Below are positions 1 to 6,412 of a DNA stretch of 18,981 bases, one piece after another. The position numbers and the translations under genes were made by a program. The first letter of the stretch is position 1; every line of letters starts with the position of its first letter. The DNA comes from Hallerella sp963597395 (GTDB lineage Bacteria; Fibrobacterota; Fibrobacteria; Fibrobacterales; Fibrobacteraceae), in assembly GCA_963597395.1 (NCBI GenBank), contig CAVBPX010000047.1, forward strand, positions 1-18,981. Reading direction: 5' to 3'. The notes below the pieces were generated by a model that was not told the origin of the DNA, did no database searches, and saw only the letters and a program-made list of their open reading frames with translations.

Positions 1-399
1 GTTTACAACTGGGCATTCGTGATTGCGAACACGACAGAAGTTGTGAATTGCTTTCAGATTTTCTAGATTAAAAGCGGCGTTTACAACTCGTCGTGAACTT
101 GCAATTCGCTTTCATCCGTTGTGAATTGCTTTCAGATTTTCTAGATTAAAAGCGGCGTTTACAACTCAGGTAGCAACCTAAACGACTCGTGCACTGTTGT
201 GAATTGCTTTCAGATTTTCTAGATTAAAAGCGGCGTTTACAACGAACCCCGGACTGAACCGCGAGGTCGCCGAGTTGTGAATTGCTTTCAGATTTTCTAG
301 ATTAAAAGCGGCGTTTACAACTCGAGAACGTCGAGATAGCGGGCCTTGTAAGTTGTGAATTGCTTTCAGATTTTCTAGATTAAAAGCGGCGTTTACAAC
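1..399 (+). CRISPR. Type II-C CRISPR array, 48-bp repeats (left end cut by window)
   Basis: Five identical 48-bp repeats lie at 40-87, 118-165, 196-243, 274-321 and 352-399. The last 9 bases of a sixth repeat are at 1-9. All five spacers are exactly 30 bp (10-39, 88-117, 166-195, 244-273, 322-351). The repeat begins GTTGTGAATTGCTTTCAG and ends GCGGCGTTTACAAC, with inverted ends GTTGT/ACAAC. Its first 23 nt pair with the anti-repeat of the tracrRNA at 6237-6259, which fixes the crRNA sense as the + strand. The array therefore converges on the - strand cas operon. Long (46-48 bp) repeats with this start are typical of Bacteroidetes-type II-C systems. The 352-399 repeat is the last one: no further repeat follows at the 78-bp period. 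The rest of the array and any leader lie left of the window. Confidence 0.98.
41..69 (+). promoter_or_regulatory. Candidate promoter inside each CRISPR repeat
   Basis: Within the repeat, TTGTGA (repeat positions 2-7, here 41-46) is followed after exactly 17 bp by TAGATT (positions 25-30, here 64-69). Each matches the sigma-70 -35 and -10 consensus at 4 of 6 bases. The same pair recurs in every repeat (the next at 119-147, and so on). Neisseria II-C arrays are known to start crRNAs from promoters inside repeats, although there the -10 box sits at the very end of the repeat. Here the repeat also ends in TACAAC, a second possible -10. Function is inferred only. Confidence 0.35.
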
Positions 400-453
400 A
401 GACCCGCCTTAACTGGAAAGAAATCAACGACTTAGATCTAGATTTCAAAAAAC

Positions 454-485
454 AAAAAATCGACCTTTTCCAAGGCCGATTTTTT
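454..485 (-). terminator. Intrinsic terminator of the cas operon, between cas2 and the array
   Basis: Two 14-nt arms at 454-467 and 472-485 enclose a 4-nt loop. Read on the - strand, the stem pairs fully with one G-U wobble and ends in a run of six U, so it should stop cas9-cas1-cas2 transcription 24 bp past the cas2 stop. On the + strand the same position is an A-C mismatch, but the stem still ends in TTTTTT, so it may also stop transcripts leaving the CRISPR array. Confidence 0.85.
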
Positions 486-508
486 GTTTTCGGGCAACTT
501 TCCGCATC

Positions 509-841
509 CTAAAAAAGTTCCAGCTGAACGGGTTCCGGAGGCTTCGGCTTTTCCTTTCGCCCGTAATAAATCTGAATTTTCCCAAACTGTTTGTCGGTAA
601 TGCAAAGGATGCTCACCGTCCCCTTGGGCGGCATAAACGCCTTGATTCGCGCCATATGCGCCTCCGCGTTTTCCACCGATGCGCAATGTCGCACATAGAT
701 GGAAAGCTGGAACCGGCTAAAGCCGTCCTTGAGCAGGCTCTTGCGAAACTCGCTGTGACGTTGACGTTCAATTTTCGTCTCGGTCGGCAAATCGAAAAAT
801 ACAAGTACCCACATAACCCTATACTCGCTGATCCTTTCCAT
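509..841 (-). CDS. cas2: CRISPR-associated endoribonuclease/integrase subunit Cas2
   Basis: This 110-residue protein has the usual Cas2 length and ferredoxin-like start: hydrophobic strand WVLVFFDLPTET with the conserved Asp at D17, then a basic helix (RQRHSEFRKSLLKDGFSRFQLSIYV split across residues about 26-50). It is the structural partner of Cas1 in the complex that inserts new spacers. The start at 841 is supported by GGAGG (- strand, at 852-848) six bases upstream. It overlaps the 3' end of cas1 by 23 bp, which suggests translational coupling. A second Met (codon at 814-812), just past the cas1 stop, directly precedes the WVLVFFD strand and is an alternative start. It is the last gene of the cas operon, followed by a terminator. 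Confidence 0.95.
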   Translation of the reverse strand: MERISEYRVMWVLVFFDLPTETKIERQRHSEFRKSLLKDGFSRFQLSIYVRHCASVENAEAHMARIKAFMPPKGTVSILCITDKQFGKIQIYYGRKEKPKPPEPVQLELF

Positions 842-1739
842 TTGGCACCTCCGGATAAAGAACTTTTCGCGTCTCCCCCAAAAAGCATCTGCAAAGTGAA
901 GTCGTGGTTTGCGTCACCGCGTTCATCAGCGGGCTGCGCTTTCCATCAATCCTCGTATCGAGGACCGGAATCTGGAGCAGCGCCACCTTGAACTCCTTCG
1001 AGAGCTCCTCGGGAATTTCGCCGGCATCTTGCAACTTTTCGACAATTAATTTATCTACAATCGGCCGATACGGTTCCATAATGTCGTCCGCCAGGCAATA
1101 GGCATTGTAACGGTTCGCATGGTGAATGCCGAGCGTCGGAAGAAGCCCGCTCGAAACCAGGGAACGCGCGACCACGGCTCGCAAAATGGCATAGCCGTAA
1201 TTAAAGGCGTTGTTCGGAGGAACGCCGAAACGATCCCGCGTAAAGTTTTCTATTTCAGGGAATAGCGACTTCCAGTAGCACGCCGCGGCCACCGCCTCGC
1301 GATTGTCCGCGTCTCCGCTCCGAACGCTCCCCGCAAATCCGAGCATCGTCTTGACCGAATCGCGACGGAAAAGTTCCAAGACGCTCGCCTGGTTCAAAAT
1401 CTTTTGCTGGACGGTCTGCTGCCACAGCTGTTTTTTGAGCGGAAGCGAAGCCTCCACCTGCGCCCGAAACCGTTCGTTTTGGAGGGAATTCCCGGAAAGC
1501 GGCAAAAAGAGGCCCGACGGCAAGTGCCGTCCGTCGCAACAAATGACCGCGCAATTGTTCTCCATCAAAAAACTCAAAAGGGCGCAGGAGAGCGTCACTT
1601 GCGGAGAATCCAGCACAATATACCCCACGTCCTCGACGGGTACGGTTTTGGGTTCCTCGTCGTTCTTCTTGACGACGAGCTGGTTGTCCTTGAGGCTCAG
1701 GTAGGCCCTGTTTCCAAAATAGAGCGTGCGCTTAATCAT
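819..1739 (-). CDS. cas1: Type II CRISPR-associated endonuclease Cas1
   Basis: This 306-residue protein has the normal type II Cas1 length. It is the metal-dependent integrase that, with Cas2, joins protospacers to the leader end of the array. The three expected metal ligands can be seen: E148 in DADNREAVAAACYW, a histidine in GIHHANRYNAYCLADDIMEPY (H206/H207), and E222 in the same block (DIMEPYRP). The N-terminal beta domain starts MIKRTLYFGNRAYLSL, as usual for type II Cas1. The start is preceded by AGGAGGGGAGA on the - strand. It lies 26 bp downstream of the cas9 stop, overlaps cas2, and is clearly co-transcribed with both. The absence of csn2 or cas4 next to it fits subtype II-C. Confidence 0.97.
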   Translation of the reverse strand: MIKRTLYFGNRAYLSLKDNQLVVKKNDEEPKTVPVEDVGYIVLDSPQVTLSCALLSFLMENNCAVICCDGRHLPSGLFLPLSGNSLQNERFRAQVEASLPLKKQLWQQTVQQKILNQASVLELFRRDSVKTMLGFAGSVRSGDADNREAVAAACYWKSLFPEIENFTRDRFGVPPNNAFNYGYAILRAVVARSLVSSGLLPTLGIHHANRYNAYCLADDIMEPYRPIVDKLIVEKLQDAGEIPEELSKEFKVALLQIPVLDTRIDGKRSPLMNAVTQTTTSLCRCFLGETRKVLYPEVPNGKDQRV

Positions 1740-1765
1740 TCTCCCCTCCTTTCGGGTTTAACGGG

Positions 1766-4700
1766 TCAATATTCGCCCACCGAAACTATCTGCCCGATAT
1801 GGTTTACGCGAACCTTGACAGCTTTTCCCATTTCATTGATGGCCGTAATTCTTTTCCAAGTAGTATTTTTTAATTCCTTTCCAAAACTAAGTGTAGAATC
1901 CAAATGATGTCTAAAAACATAATACTTTGAAGAAATTACTTGCACACGGAAAAGATTCGGACTGATTTGCACATAATTTTGCGGGTCAAGCAAATCGACA
2001 AGTTTTGGGTCAAATCCCGTTTCGGCATTCGGGAACACAAAAAACTCGTTTTGTTTCATCGTAAAAAGAAATTCCCAGCCCTCGTCCTTTTTGTAATCCT
2101 TATCGACAATCGGAAGCCCGTGAATAGCACGTTGCGTCGCATCGTAAAACGACACGACATTTTCTTGCAGGTCGCCGTTCGCATCCCGAAAAATCGCAAT
2201 GTGATGGTTGCTACCGGGCTTTACAAAATCATGTCCATTCCTAAGAGGAATTGCGGTAATGTCCGCCCGGATCTTTACACTCTTAATGGCAATGCCCTTT
2301 TCGCGATTCAGCCAAATTGGATTTTCGTCCAGGTTTTCAAAGGCCTTCTTGGCATCGTTTCCGAATTCCGCAAGGCGCGCCTGCAAAATTTTGCGAACCT
2401 TCGCATCTATCACCTTTTCAACTTTTAAATCCGCGGAAATCTGTTTGCGAATGGTAAAGATGGGACGGAACACCTTTGTTTGCACGGTTTCCGGAACCTT
2501 TTGCGCATGCATCGCATCCATGTAAATCGGATTCTTGACAAGAGCGTTCGCCCCGGTAAAGGCCTTTTTCGGGTCACCGCCAAAAGCCTGCAAGCGGGCG
2601 AGCAATGCAGTACGAATCTTTTCGCTGCACACCGTCGCAATCTTTTCGGCCGTAAACTTCGCCCCGATTTTTTCATTCGTCACCACTTCTTCAAGGCTCT
2701 TTCCGTAAATACTTTCGTTATGCAGCTGCCCGCGCGGCGTAAGCGTCGGCTGGGCGTTTTCCCCGTCTCGTTTTTTCGTCCAGTTCCAGTTTTTGGTCAC
2801 CACCTTGTTCCGGGCCTTGATGGAAATCAGCACGTTTTCAAGCTGTCTTTTGGCCTCGGCGCGGAACTCGTCAAGCGGAAGGGGCGGAATAAAGCAAAGC
2901 TTTCCCTTGTCGTTCCGGTAAAGTTCCTTCTTTTCAATGGCCGCTTCAATGCGCTTTACATCCTTCGGATCAATGTTCGAAAGGTCATAGTTTGCAAGAT
3001 CGATGACTTCTTCGGCTCCCTTCTGGACGCGCGCATTCAAGTTGTTCAAATACTGTATAAAGCTCCGTTTTGTAAAGGCTATTGTCAGAGCGTCCATCGC
3101 ATGGTGCCGATGGTCGTTGCGCTTTGTCCAGTCCTTGATTCGCTTGACGGTCCTTCCGTCCTTGTCCTGATAAGTTTCGGTAAGATTTTGCCGATTATAC
3201 TTGTCCCAGTTCAGCTCCTGCATCACGTTCACAAGCTGCCAGTCTTCGCGCAAACGATCCGTCACCGATCCCGTCGTCGGCACCACGAACGGAACAATTT
3301 CTTCGAGCATTTCGCGCGCCTTTTTGGCAATGTATTGCGTATCGCGCAAATCCCTGTTGATGAAGCCCTCCGGAATGTCCTTCTCGGTCGTCAAAAGGTT
3401 TTTCACCTTCGCCTTTCCAAGTTTGCATGTTTCAATCCGTTTTCTATAATCATCCAGTCCCTGATCACCGTATTTCGCCTTCACAAAATCAAACGCCGTG
3501 AGATTGCTCTTTTCCAAATTGATCTGCCGAACTTCAAGCGTCTTGTTGGCAAACGAATCGTCAAAGCGCTTTGCCTGCGGAATGATGTGTTCAATGTCAA
3601 ATTCCTTGCTAAACAGCTTTTCCTTGGAAATATAGGTGTCCGAGTAAAGCGTTTTATAGCCATTTGGGGCAAGTTCCAAATACAGCCTATAGCGAAGGAG
3701 ATCGTTTTTACTCGGATGCGCAAGACCGAATTCCGATTCGAGAACTTTTCGGTATCCTTCATATTCAGCCGTGCTTTGCTTGATGGCATCCGCCATTTCC
3801 TTGCGTTCCTGGTTGCTCTTTTTGAGTTCGCGCGCAAGTTCTATCCGAACCTCGTCCGGCTTGCCGTAACAGTCGATGATGGCGTTTACGACGTTCACCA
3901 TCTGGTTCAAAATTTTTTCCACAACGGGATTTCGGAGCGTATTCAGCGGTATCGGCTCCAAATGAGCCTTATAAACTTTTTTCAGTTCTTCGCGCGTGAG
4001 CGAACGTTTGGAATGTTTATAACCGGCCATTTCACACGCTTCGCTATACATTTTGCCTTCCTTCAGAAAAGGCAAAATCTTTTTGATGGCCTTGACCGAA
4101 AGACTTCCGTAATCGTCTTCGAACGTCACCGTCGAAAGAATCGTTGCGCTTTCACGGTCCATACCACAAAGTTCCTGAATTTTCAAAATCAGGTTCCCGT
4201 TTCCCGTTGCCGTTTTGTCGCCTTCAAAGGAATACAGCAAATGCCACAGCCTATATAACGGTTGAGACTCAAAATCCTTTCCGGAAAGACTCGAGTCAAA
4301 CGTTAAAAAGTCCGTTTTAAATCCCAGTTTTTCAAAGGATTCCCGGACAATTTTCAACACTTCGGAAGCGCCCAGTTTCGAAAATTTGGATTCGCCGAGC
4401 CCGTTCATTTCGATGATTTTTTGATACTTCTCAAAAAGCTTTTGCTGTGTGCGGTTTCCTTCGAGCTTTTCGAAATTCAAATCGTAATTCCGGGACTCCT
4501 TTCCAAAAAGAATGCGGAGTGCCTCTTCCTTCGAAAGCTTTTCGCGAATATTCAGTTCCGCCAAAAGAGCCTTTTTTGCCTCCATCGAAAGAGGCTTGCA
4601 TTCGCCGTCCTCCTTGCTCGTCAATTCCAGATTGTTCAGAACCTGCCAAATACGAAACTCGTTGTATATCGGGGAGGACTTGGGAGCGACTTTGGGCCCG

Positions 4701-5929
4701 ATTCTACAGGTCTTCTTTTTGCCGAGGACCTCGGCCGTCACCGTGCGACCTTCCAGTTCGCAGACGGCTATCGAGCCCTTCTTTGACTTCAGCGGCCGCT
4801 GGTAAAAAATGACCACATCGCGAATTTCACGTTTTAATTCCGGAGTCAGCTCCGGGTGAAACTTTGCTTGCGTTTCCCAGATTTTTTCAAACTCGTCAAG
4901 ATAATCCTGCCGGTAAAAAACCTGCTTGCGAAGGCTGTGGTTCGGATTCTTGACAAGTTCTCCCATCTGAAATTCGCCGACCGTCAGATGGTTAAAATAA
5001 AGCTCCTTGCTGCGGTCGCCGATGGCCCCCAGATAACCGCTCGTTCCGGAAATTTGCCCGTTGATATTTTGCAAAACAATGGCGAGTTCCTCAAGCCCGA
5101 GCTTTTCCGACAGCGCACGGACGCGCCACGCATAATCTTCCTTTTGCTGTTCAAAACCTTTTGTCGCCCGCTTCATTCCCACAAGGCCAAAAGGTTCCTT
5201 GCAAATGGCCCAGGTCTGCGACTTGTTCTTGCCGCGCAATTTGAGTTTTAACTCCGCCGTCAAGCGGTCCGGATAAAAGTTTCCTTGAAAGTTCCAGATT
5301 TTATCAAATTCCGCCTGCAGGTCGGACGGATAAAATTCAAGTTCCGGACGCTTTCCTTTCTCGTAATAGGAAAGGACCAGAGCGCCAGGGGTCAAATTTT
5401 CGTCATAAAGTTTTTTGGCGACATCCATTCCGTTGATGAGAGAACCTTCCTCATCCTTGGACTTTGCCTTTCGATTGCTCTTGTAACCGCGCTTTTTGTT
5501 GATCATCAGCAAGACGCGTGCAAGTTCCACGAGCGAGACTTCGGAAGAAGCGGCCTTTGCACGGAGCCGATGCGTCTCAAACGTCGTCGCGTTTCCCTTT
5601 TCCGAAAGAATGGTCGCATCGTCAATAAAGCCGTGTTCCTTGAGAATTTTGCGAAGATGTTCGCGGCGAAGCTTGTAACGCTGCAGGTTTCGACGCATGG
5701 AGCGCGCCCCGCGGCGACCGGCATTGCTCGAAATGCCCTTTCCGCCCTTGAAGTCGGCAACGGCATCCATGCAGGACTTTCCCGTTTCCGTGCTCACGAA
5801 ATTATCAAAACTGATGGTCCGAACACCCAGCTTTACAATCGAAGACTTTTCGCCCGCCTTTTCGGCTTCGTTCACCACCGCCCAGCCGATGCTGTTCGTT
5901 CCCAAATCAAGCCCAAGAATCTTCTTCAT
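1766..5929 (-). CDS. cas9: Type II-C CRISPR RNA-guided endonuclease Cas9
   Basis: This 1387-residue Cas9 is at the long end for II-C, as in Bacteroidetes and Fibrobacter. It cuts both DNA strands under crRNA:tracrRNA guidance. RuvC-I is at the N-terminus (KKILGLDLGTNSIGWAV, D8). The Arg-rich bridge helix is at about 71-96, and the II-C-type NKKRGYKSNRK is at 144-154. RuvC-II is VRIELARELKKSN with E697. The HNH block is DIEHIIPQAKRFDDSFANK with H781. RuvC-III is DHRHHAMDALTIA with H943 and D946. All catalytic residues are present, so the nuclease should be active. The residue before the HNH histidine is Glu rather than Asp. The C-terminal PAM-interacting half contains two similar segments (1105-1136 and 1178-1206). 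The start is supported by GGAGG six bases upstream of ATG. It is the first gene of the cas9-cas1-cas2 operon. Confidence 0.98.
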   Translation of the reverse strand: MKKILGLDLGTNSIGWAVVNEAEKAGEKSSIVKLGVRTISFDNFVSTETGKSCMDAVADFKGGKGISSNAGRRGARSMRRNLQRYKLRREHLRKILKEHGFIDDATILSEKGNATTFETHRLRAKAASSEVSLVELARVLLMINKKRGYKSNRKAKSKDEEGSLINGMDVAKKLYDENLTPGALVLSYYEKGKRPELEFYPSDLQAEFDKIWNFQGNFYPDRLTAELKLKLRGKNKSQTWAICKEPFGLVGMKRATKGFEQQKEDYAWRVRALSEKLGLEELAIVLQNINGQISGTSGYLGAIGDRSKELYFNHLTVGEFQMGELVKNPNHSLRKQVFYRQDYLDEFEKIWETQAKFHPELTPELKREIRDVVIFYQRPLKSKKGSIAVCELEGRTVTAEVLGKKKTCRIGPKVAPKSSPIYNEFRIWQVLNNLELTSKEDGECKPLSMEAKKALLAELNIREKLSKEEALRILFGKESRNYDLNFEKLEGNRTQQKLFEKYQKIIEMNGLGESKFSKLGASEVLKIVRESFEKLGFKTDFLTFDSSLSGKDFESQPLYRLWHLLYSFEGDKTATGNGNLILKIQELCGMDRESATILSTVTFEDDYGSLSVKAIKKILPFLKEGKMYSEACEMAGYKHSKRSLTREELKKVYKAHLEPIPLNTLRNPVVEKILNQMVNVVNAIIDCYGKPDEVRIELARELKKSNQERKEMADAIKQSTAEYEGYRKVLESEFGLAHPSKNDLLRYRLYLELAPNGYKTLYSDTYISKEKLFSKEFDIEHIIPQAKRFDDSFANKTLEVRQINLEKSNLTAFDFVKAKYGDQGLDDYRKRIETCKLGKAKVKNLLTTEKDIPEGFINRDLRDTQYIAKKAREMLEEIVPFVVPTTGSVTDRLREDWQLVNVMQELNWDKYNRQNLTETYQDKDGRTVKRIKDWTKRNDHRHHAMDALTIAFTKRSFIQYLNNLNARVQKGAEEVIDLANYDLSNIDPKDVKRIEAAIEKKELYRNDKGKLCFIPPLPLDEFRAEAKRQLENVLISIKARNKVVTKNWNWTKKRDGENAQPTLTPRGQLHNESIYGKSLEEVVTNEKIGAKFTAEKIATVCSEKIRTALLARLQAFGGDPKKAFTGANALVKNPIYMDAMHAQKVPETVQTKVFRPIFTIRKQISADLKVEKVIDAKVRKILQARLAEFGNDAKKAFENLDENPIWLNREKGIAIKSVKIRADITAIPLRNGHDFVKPGSNHHIAIFRDANGDLQENVVSFYDATQRAIHGLPIVDKDYKKDEGWEFLFTMKQNEFFVFPNAETGFDPKLVDLLDPQNYVQISPNLFRVQVISSKYYVFRHHLDSTLSFGKELKNTTWKRITAINEMGKAVKVRVNHIGQIVSVGEY

Positions 5930-6233
5930 TTACGACCTCCGCCAATAAGTGCGAATTTTAAATTTTTACTTACCTAATATAATAAATTTTGGCTTTGATT
6001 TGGCGGAATTTCAAAAATTCGGGCAATTTCGATGAATTTTTTATGCGCTTTCCAAAAACGGCAAACTGATAAATATAAATCCGCCTTTTGACAGTTTTTG
6101 TCAAAATCTGAGTGAAACCAAGCGATGGCTGGGCGGGACGAACCAGCGCGAAGTGTCGCAACCAAATTTTTGAAAATTGAATTTTTAGAGGTGACCTATT
6201 GACTTTCCAAGTTTATAAAGCTATATTGAAAGG
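5930..6233. promoter_or_regulatory. Divergent control region between cas9 and the tracrRNA gene
   Basis: About 300 bp, mostly AT-rich, with no credible gene (the two 63-codon frames on the - strand overlap each other and resemble nothing). The cas9 promoter must lie here. On the - strand the overlapping TATTAT and TATATT (complement of 5976-5984) are possible -10 boxes, but no good -35 is visible at the right distance. A perfect 8-bp inverted repeat, TTTTGACA and TGTCAAAA, occupies 6086-6106. A GC-rich patch (about 6120-6163) interrupts the AT-rich sequence. The tracrRNA promoter closes the region. Confidence 0.5.
6199..6227 (+). promoter_or_regulatory. tracrRNA promoter
   Basis: TTGACT (6199-6204) and TATATT (6222-6227) are separated by exactly 17 bp and each matches the sigma-70 consensus at 5 of 6 bases. 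The expected start point, about 6233-6235, falls 2-4 nt before the anti-repeat. This placement makes the tracrRNA begin almost directly with its crRNA-pairing segment. Confidence 0.8.
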
Positions 6234-6318
6234 GCTAAAATCTGAAAGCAATTCACAATAAGGATTATTCCGTTGTGAAAACATTTAGAGCGGCGCGCGA
6301 GCGTCGCTCTCTTTTTTT
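6234..6318 (+). ncRNA. tracrRNA of the type II-C CRISPR system
   Basis: Transcript of about 85 nt inferred from sequence. The anti-repeat at 6237-6258 is a perfect 22-nt complement of repeat positions 2-23, and T6259 adds a G-U pair with repeat position 1. Next comes the AAGGATTATTCCGTT nexus-type hairpin, then GTTGTGAAAACATTT, then the terminator hairpin. This layout matches tracrRNAs of Bacteroidetes-like II-C systems as I know them. The RNA base-pairs with the pre-crRNA repeat, is processed by RNase III and anchors the guide in Cas9. It is transcribed away from cas9. GTTGTGAA at 6272-6279 repeats the first 8 nt of the CRISPR repeat and can fold back on the anti-repeat. Confidence 0.93.
6287..6318 (+). 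terminator. Intrinsic terminator of the tracrRNA
   Basis: A 9-bp stem (AGAGCGGCG at 6287-6295, CGTCGCTCT at 6302-6310, one G-U pair) has a 6-nt loop and is followed by C and seven T (6312-6318). It also forms the 3' hairpin of the tracrRNA itself. Confidence 0.9.
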
Positions 6319-6412
6319 GCGAATTTTCGGGAGCATCCAACAAAAGCCGACCTTTTATTTCGAATTGGAACTTGCCGAAGGCCGACAGTTAACGGATTTT
6401 TTTTTACGGCCG

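Noticed and set aside
400..450. Possible sixth, degenerate repeat after 399, because TCTAGATT recurs at 437-444 as in the repeat core
   Set aside because: The 8-bp match would place the repeat start at 415, giving a 15-bp spacer, and the flanking repeat bases do not match. Treated as chance.
2480..4258. Long + strand open frame of 592 codons opposite cas9
   Set aside because: It is the antisense shadow of cas9. It has no family motifs, no ribosome site, and a composition dictated by the Cas9 codons.
5970..6165. Two 63-codon frames on the - strand upstream of cas9
   Set aside because: They overlap each other in different frames, lack ribosome sites and resemble nothing. The region is better explained as promoter and leader.
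6320..6412. Terminator for the outer-membrane gene in the spacer before the tracrRNA terminator
   Set aside because: Short palindromes (ACGGCCGT, GGCC with TTCGGC) and a T-run on the + strand are present, but no stem followed by a T-run on the - strand can be supported.
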